Positions 1 through 12,900 of a DNA stretch of 64,000 nucleotides are shown here, in pieces. Below the pieces are notes generated by a model. It made no database searches. It was given only the letters and a program-made list of their open reading frames with translations, and was not told the DNA's origin. Numbering within the stretch: position 1 is the stretch's first letter; each line of letters starts with the position of its first letter. The stretch spans positions 47,533,822 through 47,597,821 of the forward strand of contig OX365955.1 in assembly GCA_947247005.1 (NCBI GenBank), written 5' to 3'. The DNA is from Spisula solida. Taxonomy: Eukaryota; Mollusca; Bivalvia; Venerida; Mactridae. Made by a program: the position numbers and the translations under genes.

Positions 1-1590
1 ATTTCGAAAAATTATTACAAAACGGGTTGCAAGGTCATTTACAGGCAAAAGAACACTTCTTAACCCGTTTGGTATTGAATACCTCACTTTTGAGGTGATT
101 TCAAAAAATTATTACATTTCGAAAATTTATTACAAAACGGGTTGAAAAGTTATTTTAAAGTTTAATAACACTCCCAGCTTGTTTTGTAATAAATACCTCA
201 CTTTTGAGGTGATTTCAAAAAATTATTACATTTTGAAAATTTATTACATTTTGAACATATATTACAAAACGGGTTACAAGGTTATTTTCAAGGTGTAATA
301 ACTCTCTCAATCCGTTTTGTAATGAATACCTCACTTTTGAGGTGATCTTAAAAAAATTATTACATTTTGCAACTTTATTACAAAACGGGTTGCAAACATT
401 TTTTTCAAAGTGTAATAAGCTCTCAACCCGTTTTGTAATAATTATTACATTTTGCAACTTTATTACACAACGGGTTGCAATGTTTTTTTCAAAGTGTAAT
501 AACACTTTCTTAACCCGTTTTGTAATAAATACCTTATTTTGAGGTGATTGCAAAAATTTATTACATTTCGAAAAATTATTACAAAACGAGTTGCATGGTT
601 ATTTTCAAAGTGTAATAACTCTCTCAAACCGTTTTTTTTATGAATACCTCACTTTTGAGGTGGTTGCAAAAATTAATTACATTTGGAAAAATTATTACAA
701 AACGAGTTGCATGGTTATTTTCAAAGTGTAATAACACTTCTCAACCCGTTTTGTAATAAATACCTCACTTTTGAGGTGATTTAAAAAAATTATTACATTT
801 CGAAAAATTATAACAATATGGTTGCAAGGTCATTTCCAAGCAAAAGAGCGCATCAAAACCTTTTTTTGTAATGAATACCTCACTTTTGAGGTGACTTCAA
901 AAATTATTACATTTCGAAAAATTATTACAAAACGGGTTGCAAGGTCATTTCCAAGCAAAAGAACACTTCTTAACCCGTTTTGTATTGAATACCTCACTTT
1001 TGAGGTGATTTCAAAAAATTATTACATTTCGAAAAATTATTACAAAACGGGTTGCAAGGTCATTTCCAAGCAAAAGAACACTTCTTAACCCGTTTTGTAT
1101 TGAATACCTCACTTTTGAGGTGATTTCAAAAAATTATTACATTTCGAAAATTTATTACAAAACGGGTTGAAAAGTTATTTTAAAGTGTAATAACACTCCC
1201 AGCTTGTTTTGTAATAAATACCTCACTTTTGAGGTGATTTCAAAAATTTATTACATTTTGAAAATTTATTACATTTTGAACATATATTACAAAACGGGTT
1301 ACAAGGTTATTTTCAAGGTGTAATAACTCTCTCAATCCGTTTTGTAATGAATACCTCACTATTGAGGTGATCTTAAAAAAATTATTACATTTTGCAACTT
1401 TATTACAAAACGGGTTGCAAACATTTTTTCAAAGTGTAATAAGCTCTCAACCCGTTTTGTAATAATTATTACATTTTGCAACTTTATTACAAAACGGGTT
1501 GCAAACATTTTTTCAAAGTGTAATAAGCTCTCAACCCGTTTTGTAATAATTATTACACTTTGCAACTTTATTACAAAACGGGTTGTAACA
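1..1590. repeat. Hairpin-rich satellite with about 115 bp units and higher-order period
   Basis: About 13-14 tandem units of roughly 115 bp. A typical unit holds two inverted repeats: a long one, TTACAAAACGGGTTG ... AACCCGTTTTGTAA, with arms about 35-40 bases apart, and a tight hairpin ACCTCA-CTTT-TGAGGT (for example near 80, 194, 326, 645, 760, 876, 1107 and 1222). Units differ in the spacer, one class carrying AAGCAAAAGAACACTTC and another AAAGTGTAATAACACT. The block 116-400 matches 1141-1425 almost exactly, so there is a higher-order period of about 1025 bp. The array runs off the left edge and decays after about 1585. Open frames here are products of the repeat and do not look like genes. 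Confidence 0.9.
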
Positions 1591-3916
1591 AAGGTTGACC
1601 AAAGGGCTTCCGCCTTGGTACGGACAGCGACAAATGTCACTGGGGGCTTAAACGTTTTACAGTGCACCAAACCTCACACTTACCCAATACACAATCTTAT
1701 AGCACATTACAGTGTAAATAAAAGTTTCCCGCCATGTAATGCCCTCTAACAAAAAAGTCACAGTGACAGGTAATAAAAGAAAGTAAAACATGAAACATTA
1801 TATAAATAACGTCCATACAGTAGTCAGAGCAACAAGAGAGCAAAACATTCAAGGGTACGACAAGACAATGTAACAGACAGTCATCAATGCCAGCCGTCCG
1901 AAAAGGCTTTAGGTTAGGCACATCATAGAGTGTATATTGTCCGGTCATCGCACAATGAAATAGGAAGCATAATGGCGCGCTGTAAATGGACCCACTACTA
2001 AGCATGCAGTCCTTTTCAAAATTAAAGGTCATATCCTCTACTCAGAAAACGTTTTATAAACTTGATAAACACATCATGAAAGTGACTATGACCCAAAACC
2101 TTTCAAAATTTGTAAAGCACATCACCATAAAATTCAGGCTGAGACAGACCTTGTCGCAGAAGTGTCTTTAAATTAATACCATATTTAGAAATGAGATCTG
2201 AATTACGCCTATAAAATTTTGCCAAAGTTTTACGATGTTTATGGAAGGCAAAAATATGCTCTTCTTTGACACTATGACTGGTGACTCTGCAGCGAGCGTC
2301 TCGTCTTGTATTCTAGTTTATAGGAATAAGTTGTTTATTATTGACAGGTTGGTAACATAGTCGCCATAGTTTGATACATAGAGGATTACATCGAACAATG
2401 ATCAGCAACAGCATATACGAGAAGAGATTCTTGCCACGTATATGATATGGCATTGGTGTTTTTATCGTTTGTTACGTATCCATATTGTTTGATCATCCAA
2501 GTGATCGATGTACAAAACAACAATACTGCACACTTTGTCAACCGAGCGCAACGAAAAACTTTGGTAGCACACGATAGCGCTTTGCTGAACAACGCTCTGC
2601 TATCCGCGAGAACTCATCTGTTTAGGTAAATTTATATATAGGTAAGGAATGTTTACATTTATTTTAAATATCAACTACAGATAGATATTACAATTATTAT
2701 ACATCTTTAAAATACAAAAATATGGTAAATACCTATAGTGAATTATATTGACCTTCATCAGAGCCAAAAGATCATTCGGACAGAAAAGGCAGCACTCAGC
2801 TTAACCAGAAAACATAAAAAACATACAAGACACAATGTCCAACACACATCCGAACGAAAAAAAAATTGGCCCAAGTCCGAGCTGTCAAAAAGATGAATGA
2901 ACTAGTTTCAGCGATCAAAAAGCTGAATGACCTAGTTTCAACTGTTAAACGGCTGAAATATCTAGTTTTAGATGTCTAATAGTCTTAAATGTTAAAGAAT
3001 AACAGTATTTAATCAAAGCACTGGGAGTGCTGGTGGGAGGCGATCTGGTTGCTGCTCCTAAAACTTAAACCGACCTTACACGTGTAATGTTCGGTTTCTT
3101 ACTGCCGATCTTGTCTTGAATGTCAAAATAAGCATATGTGACTATATAGGCATGTTGGGTATCTAAATAAGTGTAAAAAGGGGCATATTAATTTATATGG
3201 AATACATGTATTGAATGCGTATATCAAAAGTGGCTTTAAAATAATACTACGCGCCTATTAATCAGATTCTACTGTACCGTCTTATAATCACTTCCCTCAC
3301 AGCGTGAGACAGTCTATAGAAAGCGGCTAGTATATCCACACCTAGTCTTACTAATCCACACCATATGATTGCATAACGGTTCTTTGCAAACGATATACGA
3401 TTCATTGATAAAACCATCGCGTGACCTTCTAAAAATAATTATACAGCCTGGATTTTTGATGTACACGTCATTTTCGTATTACGAAACAAGTTCGGTATCG
3501 CCCCGGCATAGTGATTATCTGCAAAATATCGATTTAACGAACAGTTTCACAATAATTGTTGATTTTAGAAAAAACAAATGTTCCTGATTGAATTAAATCA
3601 GTTTAAACATTAATTTTGGAGAAACATACACGTATGTAGCAGTACTGGGAATGTTGACAGTTTCTGGAACTACTTGAATGCGGATTCACATGGTAGCCTT
3701 AAGGCGGTTCATGTTGCATTAAGAAATGGGCAATGATCGTATTGAGAGGCTAACGCCTCCCAAAAACGAAATTGACTTTGCTTATAGTTGAAATGTAAAC
3801 ATTCCTATCCTAGATGTTTACTTATATTTATTTCCGCTTCGTCCGCTCGGTAGCGCTTTAGTTAAGGCACGGGCTCCATTAACCAATCACAATCAGGATG
3901 ATACATCACGGACAAC
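1591..3916. other. Intergenic region downstream of the minus-strand receptor
   Basis: No coding exon can be supported here. Around 2880-2990 there are three diverged copies of a roughly 30 bp motif ending in CTAGTTTCA; related copies occur at 9600-9720. A possible extra terminal exon for the minus-strand receptor was looked for and not found: the best acceptor (about 3520, minus strand) would lead directly into a stop. Confidence 0.5.
3827..3832 (-). promoter_or_regulatory. Candidate polyadenylation signal AATAAA
   Basis: The minus strand reads AATAAA about 85 bases downstream of the stop codon of the receptor gene at 3917-3919. Position and sequence fit a polyadenylation hexamer, but the hexamer is common in AT-rich DNA and no downstream element was verified. 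Confidence 0.4.
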
Positions 3917-6900
3917 TTACCGTATTGCGGGGAATGGATTATCAGACTTCATGAGAACGTACAATTTCTTGAAAATAAACAAGAGTAGAGAAGCTCCAAG
4001 ACCAAAACTACCAACAATAAACACTCCTGCAGTATGCTTCAGATCGAAGGAAACCTGTTTTGAACTTTTGCTTTGAAACTCTTCGTCACATTCACGTGTG
4101 TTTTCCCACCATCTTAAATTAAGAAATTACAATTTCATTATACAGGTCAGAAATGTAAAGGATCACTACATCAGAAACTATTGTACTACAGTTTATAACG
4201 AGGGTAAAGATGACAATAACCAGTGGTCCAAGTATAACATCGGTGACAGCAGGAACAACAATATCATCCGTACCAGTAACAGTAACATCAGAATCTAAAG
4301 AAGCAACAGTATCAATAATGCAATGACTAGTAGATACTGTTACTATATGTTTGCATTGTATATTCGCGTATGTAAGTAAATAGTTATGTAATTGTTTGCT
4401 TACAAGATCATTTGTCCTAAACAAAACAAACTTAGTGTAGTTTAAGGTATAATAGTGGCCCTATCGTAGTAGAATCGTGCCCTATACATTCCATATCATT
4501 AACAACTTTAAGAGGTTAAATTCCTACCCAAAGATGAAGCCTCACACTTACTTTTTCTTGAGCGTTTGGATTAAACCAGACTCCTTCAGTCGTAGCAACT
4601 CAATGTTCAATTGAGATTTGAAAGGTGCTCCATTTGGCATGGCAATTCCATGTTCTTGGAGTAGAATAGGCGCAGACACAGACTGTGTTCTGCAATATTT
4701 CTTTTCCGAATACGAGTTTATCATAGAATCAAATATAAACGCTGCTGCACCTTTAGCAACTTTGTCTCTACCGATTGTAGCATTAGAAATCAACCCACCA
4801 TCCCTCACAATCCGTTCCCACAACCGGTTATATACAGAATTCTCAGCGGATGTTTTTAGAAAATTCATGGTAGCCGAGCCTGCTACAGTATAAACTTTAA
4901 TATCGTCCCTGTCAGCGAGTTGTTCAAACGAATCGACAGGCTTCTCAAGATTTTTCTTCGTCAAAAACGCAGCCATATTGGCTGTATATGTAGACACAGT
5001 TATAAGGACGAAAAAAAGAAACCCGGTGGTAAGAATCCTTTGGGATGTACGCTTTGGAGAGAAATCACTGCCCTTCATGAGAAGGGTACCAAGAGAGAAC
5101 CACAGGGTGGATTTTACGGTAAATACCCGTTCTTTACTCCTAAAATCTAGAATATAATATATTATAGAAACACCGAACGATGATCCAATGATTGCCATCC
5201 AAAGTTCTAAAGAAAACGGTGTTAAGAACTGAAAGATACTGAACACCTCTTTTGGTTTGGTCACCAGAATATTGACTCCAGTGCTCACTACTCCTAGACT
5301 AAAGTCAATGACCGATTGTCGTTTAGACGTAATCGATATGGCTCCCATTCCTAGTGTGGCATTCTGAAAAGTAATTTTAGAATATAAATGAAAGACAATT
5401 CAAAGCAATATAGAAGAGGCGACAGCGCCAAGCTACACACGCAAGAGACAGACACAGAACGTACTTCTTTAAAATTCAAACATAATCTACTTATATTGTT
5501 TACTAGTAGACTTGGGTGTTATTCGTGATTACTGATAGTTGGGACCGTTATTTAGTACAATGGATAGTTTATTTATGTATGAAAGTATGATGTCATTGAA
5601 GTAAGTTTTTCACAGGACAATTCACATTCAGATAAGTCTATAAAACCAAATAAAAGTGTGACGATCAGCTTCCCGAACTGGAATAGAAAGACTAAATACA
5701 GTGTCATACAACTTAATCAACTTCCCTCGGAGAGATTGATAGACTGGTACCCGTTCGAATATTAGAACTATTATTATTTTTGATAGTCATAATCAGACCG
5801 AGACATCAGTCTCGGAGATTGAATGAACCAGCCCGCTACGTCCACTACCGTGATATACATGTATAACTAATTATTTGATAATAACAAGTAAGCAATTGTA
5901 GAGAATGTATATACATGTATAACGATTACATGTACCCACAAAATACGAATACATGTATGATAGTAAAATGATCACCTTTTCTAAGATAGAACCGACAATA
6001 CCTCCCCATGTTTCTTCACTATTCCTCTCTTGTTTCGGACCACCGTATTCATTGTTTGGTGACAGTATTACTTCATACTTGAAGTCCAGATTCTTACTGA
6101 TCTGATTCAATAAATCAATAGTAAAGCCTTCATATTGATCATTGCCAGTGTATATCACACCTTTAGGCTGCTGTCTTACCATCACAAATGGTTCTTCCTG
6201 CAGAAACAAAACACATCTGTCAATACATGTTTATACGGTCTCCCGCAAAATCGGAGGTCATTGGTCAAATAGATAGGGAATAATCCAGGTATCTCAGCCA
6301 AATGAATACAAACACATAAACATAATATCAATCATTGTGTTATCATTATTTTGTCTTTATGTTTCAATTCAACGTTAAAATGTACATGTACTCATTTGCA
6401 CCTATCAGTCTTATATTCAAATTCTCTTATTTCGGTCAGATGCAAGCTTTTCTGATCTTATCTGTATTGCCCCTCTAGAGTCTGTACCTGATGTGAACCC
6501 GATATATTGTCATCGTGCCGATGCTGGCCGATGAGTAACAATTATTAATTTAAAAAAATACTCAGGTAGCGATAATTTTTTTATTTACAATTTGAGCAAT
6601 TGCATGCGCAACTGAATATTATTCCAATGGTAAAATGAAACTATAAAGCTACCGTGCGTGCTGCCACCACCCACCCTCTACAATGTCCCCGATGACCGGC
6701 CGATGTCCCTCTGGACTCTGGTCCGATTTGGCCAAAAGTAGGCAGTCCGATCATCGGACGGCGATAGGATGGCATTTATGATATTAGTACTGTATTCTTT
6801 CTGCTGTATAAAGTAATCATACACTATCTTATCCCTCATCCATTAGTCCTTGTCCCTGTCCATTTTCACTAACAGCTGGTGTTGTGTATGATGGCCTGTG

Positions 6901-9900
6901 TTAGTGTATGTATCAACATAATCTTTCCTTCAAGGAAGAGTTTGTATCTAGTATATGTGTGGGTGTATAGTTAATATGTTATGTTGATATATGTGAGCTT
7001 TTGAAGCAGATAAATCAGGAACAATGTTTTGTGTTTATGACTATATCAGCCGTAGCTCTGTTCATAAACATGATAAATATATTCATCTCGTCATTGGCTA
7101 AAACATATGTTTTCCTTTCAAATAATATGGCTGTCAATTTCCCAAACTGAATTTACAGCGCGTGACTTCAATTATCATTCAACCATTAGAATCATTTCAT
7201 TTTAATTGATATTATACTAAGTAATCGTGATATTTGTATTTGTTTTAACCTATCAATCAATCAAAGGATAACGACAAAAACTAAGGAAGAAATGAAACAT
7301 TCAAGTCACGTTGTAAATCGTCAGGGATGATTTACACAGCGTTTGATTCATCGTCACGTGTCATGTGACTTTCAGAATATAAAAATATCAACAATAAATG
7401 CACTACATACATCAAGTGTATTACATGTTTATTATCATAATCAGCAACAATTGAGTCATTATTATATACAGTACAACCTCTCCAGAGCGGCCATGTTTAC
7501 AGCAATAACCTCTCTATATACAACACATTAAACAAAGTCCATATGCTGATATTTACTGTAAATTAATGATTTGTAGATCAACAACCTCTATACAACGGCC
7601 AACATTTGCAGCTCCCAAAGGGGGTTGCTCTACAGAGGTTTTACATGAACTGTATTTATATCAAACATGTATTGTATCATATGACCTAGGTACAGCACAG
7701 AAGGCCATGTATCGCCGGTTGGTATTTGCTCGTACATACGGACAAAGCCAGACACCAATCACTAAAAGCATGTAGGTATTCAGTAACCCATTATCTATCT
7801 AGATGGCGGCTCACCAACCTGCCTTATAAGAACAAAATCAATCGGTGTACTAACATTCTACCTCTCGATCTGAAACCACGTCCAAGTTGAGCAATACCAC
7901 ACATTAAAGGAAATGTCTATATGACGGCGACTCTAGGCACAGTGAGACATTTTGTAGTGCTTGGTTTATGGGATTACGTAAAAAAACCAATGTCATTGTT
8001 ATGAATACATGTATATACCGTACAAGCACGGATCAAAGTATGTTTAAAGAATACAGGAATACATTATCACGTAACACATACCAGAACTACAACAACCTTT
8101 TCCACGTCATCAAATATTCCTCTCGTTTCCCTGACAACCGTTTCATTCACCTCAAAAATGGAGAGCCTCTCGGATAAATTCTCTTCCGTTTCTGTTTCAT
8201 TCTTTTCCTCGATCATTCCTTGACTGTCATCTTGTCTCCAAGTTCCGATCTATATAAATAAATGACGGTTTGTACCAAATGTATGTTATAATCATGTGTG
8301 TGGTGTTATAGCGCACAGATCGTAGGATGTAGATCAAGCTCAACCAAAGTTGGATACCTGTGTCATAGTTCGTTGATGAACCAAAGTTGGTCGACCTGTG
8401 TTTGGGCGACTTGTGTCATATGTTTCAGGGTCAGCGAATTTGTTATAAAGACTACAGAACCAATAAAATAACAGGATATATCATAAGCTACTGGGATCTC
8501 ACCTTTGAGTACAGACTAGAGCCTCCATGATTGTATAGATATAATGTATAACCAATCCTTGATCCAGTTGTTTCGTTAAATCTGATCATTCCTGTCTGTG
8601 TTGTACCATCCGAGATTACAACCTGAAACACATCAAGCATCATTTAAGCCTACGTCCCATTGAATTCAACATCGGCGATGCTCTCCCGATTTCGTCCAAT
8701 ACCACCCGACTCATCACAATTCCTTCCGATATCACAAACTGCCTCGTGACTTTCTATCATTTGTTTGTGTTGGGTACATGTACAATGGAAGGAACGGACG
8801 CATGTCTGAAAAAGACTTCCAATCGGTTACTCTTCTAATTGGCACAATTTGTTAATATAATGAAATTGGGTTAGAGGACTAACGCAAATACATGAAATAC
8901 AACATATGGGCACAATGAATGACGAAAACTTTGCAAGAATATTTATATACATAAAAAAGAAAATACTTACCTTTTTAAGGGAACGAAGATATATATCTTT
9001 TGAAAAGTTGCCAACTTTTGTGGAATCGTTATCTGTTATATAGTAGTATTTGGCTTCATTTATAAGCCTCGCAGCATCAGCGGCCCCGTACCCGTATCTA
9101 CAAGGTTTCAAAACATAACAAATGAGACTCCTGATAAACAAGTCACTAAGAATTGCAATCAATACAGAAGTCCCTACCGGTTTTTAGCTCACCTGCCACA
9201 AAGTGGCAAGGTGGGCTTTTGTGATTGTTTTTTGTCCGTCGTCCGTCAATCAGTCTGTCAGTCCGTCCGTCCGTAAGACTTTTCACCGTTAACACTCTAG
9301 CACTTTCAGTAGTTGTACCTCAATGAAATTTAGGTCAAGTTCGAAGTTGGGTCATGTGGGGTCAAAAACTAGGTCAAAAGGTCAAATAATAGAAAAACCT
9401 TATTAACACACTGGTGCTTCAATCTTCATGAAGCTTGGTCAAAATGTTAATCTTGGTAACCTTAAAATCAAGTTCGAAGTTGGGTCATGTGGGGTCAAAA
9501 GCTAGGTCAAAAGGTCAAATAATAGGAAAACCTTGTTAACACTCTGGTGGCAACATTTTTGCTTTTATCTTCATGAAGTTTAGTCAAAATGTTAATCTAC
9601 TTTCAGCTATTAACAAGCTGTTTGCCCTATTTGCAGCAATAAAAAGGTTGAATGACATAGTTTCAGCAATAAAAAGGTTGAATGGCATTGTTTCAGCTAT
9701 AAAGAAAGCAGAAATGGTTGAACGATGTTCGCACGACTACCTAAGTTATACATGTAGTAGGAAAAATGCAATATCGGCAAATGACATTGAACATTTCGTT
9801 TGCGATGTTGCGTGCATCTTGCGGGGTTAGGATTTCGTATTCTAAAAATATGTTGGAACCTTACCCAGTCTCAAAGGGAACTGAATCGTTCCGTAGTTCG

Positions 9901-12900
9901 GTGTATCTATAAGCAAATAGATCACACTTAGCTGTGAAGAGGCCCCGTCTGTACATGTTGATTTCTGTGAGAGCGTCTAAATGGGTAGACTGAAAAATAA
10001 AATCAAGGGAGAAAACCACGTGTTTATAATCCAAACTGTTAAACCAGAGTTGTCTTTATTATCAAAGAAATCGAATGTTTATCAACATTTTCCTCATTGT
10101 ATTGTCTGCAAATAGCTGCCAACTTCTTCCAGACAGGAATTATACATTGTACGGCGAATTAAGGACAAATGCATAACATATACAACCGGCTGGTGGAGTA
10201 ATGCGGGTGTGGACTGGCCATACAGCCTTACGAATCGAATTTGAAGCATTCAATGCCTATATTTGTTTTAATTACAAGTTGTCTTAGGCCAATTCATATT
10301 TTATCCTTAAATTCGTATATACATTTGTTGTTATGTTTGCATGCATATATCTATGTCAAATTGTTTTAACCATGTCTTAAATTTGATTGTACAGAACTTT
10401 TGAACGTGTAATTACCTGATTAAAGTGCATACAAATATTGTATAATGATAAAAAATGTCTTTTATTATCGTAATCCATATTGTAGCCCACCAGTCTAGCC
10501 TCGTCTCTAGTGCATCTTACATTGTAACCATCGTCAGATTGCGACCGGGTTCGATTCCTGGGTGATATAGTTCACGTTTGATCGTTTCTATGGCGATAAG
10601 TCATATTCCCCTCATGTGGAGGAAAACTTGTCAGTTGTTTGTTGAAGAGTATGGTAGTATGATTTGTTACCAAATTAAATGAAAACTGGTTAGTTCAACT
10701 AGCCGCCTTTAAACGAGTGATATATTGTTCTTATAACGGCGTACAAAGACATACCGTCAAAGTTTAATCAAGGACTTATGTCTCACTTGGGTATCACACT
10801 TACAATATTCACATTAGCAAAAACCCACTGTATCAGCTGAGTTTATCAAGCAGCCATTCAATTTAGTTGCGAATCCCTCAATTTAAATACGATGTTTGTC
10901 AACTATGCTTTGTGTTTAAAAAGCCGCCCAAAGTGTTTCAGTCTTAATGCGACTATCCAGCCATATAACCGTGATACTGGTACATGCAAGCAAACCGTGG
11001 AACTACGCGTATATGCTAGACGTCAGACAATGGAACAACACCACTATAAAGGACACCACGGTCTTGGAGTGGACCTGCAACGCCCCTATCACGAGTCGAT
11101 TGATAATAAAAATATTATAATCTTTATAAAAAACTTAGCGACTTTGAAAACGCAACACTAATGAAATAAAGATAACCTTTTTATTTGTTCATATTTTTAA
11201 ACGAAATTAAGTGCGTGTGCTATTGGCTAACCAAGGAGTTCATCTTGCTGTTTTATCCATCTACATTCACTACAGTGGCGCATTGAACCATGAAACGGCA
11301 GAAAAGGAAAAATGTACGAGGGATTAATGGGTTGGTGCTGAGTATTTATAAGGAACGAGTTTATAAATAAGCTTAGCTTTCTACTCAATCCTTAATATGT
11401 GTAAATGAATGTTATCATATTATACGTTTATAAAGAAATAAATATTGTTTAAACTAAGTATATTCATGAATGGTCAATTGCAATACTCGGTACTTTGTAT
11501 ATCAACAAATTAAAAAGAACCCACAAAATAAGACGGCCTACTACGTAGCATTATAACATAAAATCGCGTAGTAGCAATTGTTTTAAGCTTACTGCACATA
11601 CTTACTAATTTTAGAGCCAAGGGGGAGTAATTATGGATAGTGGATACTATCTAAACTAAATCTTAATTGAGCTTTATATTTATCTTTGTCTTGTTTTATT
11701 TTTGTCTTCATGATAAGCACAGACACGTGTACACGAACTTCATCAGACAAAAGGCATTAACAATCTGACACACACAGAAGGACGCACGACATAATATTTA
11801 CAACATTTAGTTTTGTTTATGTCATCAATTGTTGTTTGTGGTTGTAAAGGGTGTGATCAGATTGTAATTAAAGCCATATAATTGCCATTCCACATATCTT
11901 AGCTACAAACATTATGCTCACAATTTCTGTTCTGTTTAAAATTTCAGCAAATTTAATACGTAAATAAAAAATATGCACACAATATAGGTTTTTTTAAGTG
12001 TACATGTTGCGTTTTCAATGCCGCAAAGTGTACTTGTCCCGTTAACACTTGATTCGAATTAAACGTTAGCGAACGTTTTGTGCATATTGTACGCTCATGA
12101 TAATATGTAATTTGAAAAGTTTGTATGACTATACAAATCCGAGAATTGATACTATCAATTATTCAAAATAATACTGATTCGATGAAACATGAAACTGAGG
12201 TGATTAATAATAGCATACCGGATCCAGTATGAAAAAGCTGTAACTGTCATCATCCAACATTCGGAATAATTTCGCCTGAAATGATACAGATAATGTTATG
12301 TCAATATTTGTATCACTTTGGTATCAAACGTCCCACAGATAACGGAATAAATGAGAAAATTCCTTAGTGAGTTTGGAATTTCTAATGAATAGCACTTTCA
12401 TTGATTGCTAATATTCAATTTATAGCGACGTGCACCATATTGGCTAGGTTCAGACATTGTGATGGCGATGGATATAAAGCGTGGGACGAATTTTCTGACT
12501 TGTCGTCGTCCTTCTTGAAATAACCCGCATTCTTGTATTATAGACATCTAATAACAGTAGAATCTCTCGCAAACTCGAACTCGCAAAGTCTTATTTTCCG
12601 GAATTCCCGATTTCATTGTTTTTAAAGTTACGACCAGTACGGCATCCCGATGTATTATATACTATTTATTCCGGATAACTTTGTTAATGTCCCGAAATTT
12701 TGAGAAATTAAGAGTCGACTGGATGTTATATTAATATAAATAATTATTGTTAATTGAATACTGAGTGCCGAACTACCAGAAAATGAATTACAAACCAATG
12801 ACATAGTATCGAGACGAAGACTCGAACCTGCCCAAAGACCAGACAGAACCAGCAATATAACCCTAACCTGCCCAAAGACCAGACAGAACCAGCAATATAA

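Noticed and set aside
3500..3560. Extra 3' exon of the minus-strand receptor
   Set aside because: The acceptor reads TTTTGCAG, but in the required phase the first full codon is a stop, adding nothing to the protein.
4119..4424. Small open frames on both strands in the intron between the last two minus-strand receptor exons
   Set aside because: Low-complexity Thr/Val/Asn-rich readings with no splice context or recognisable domain.
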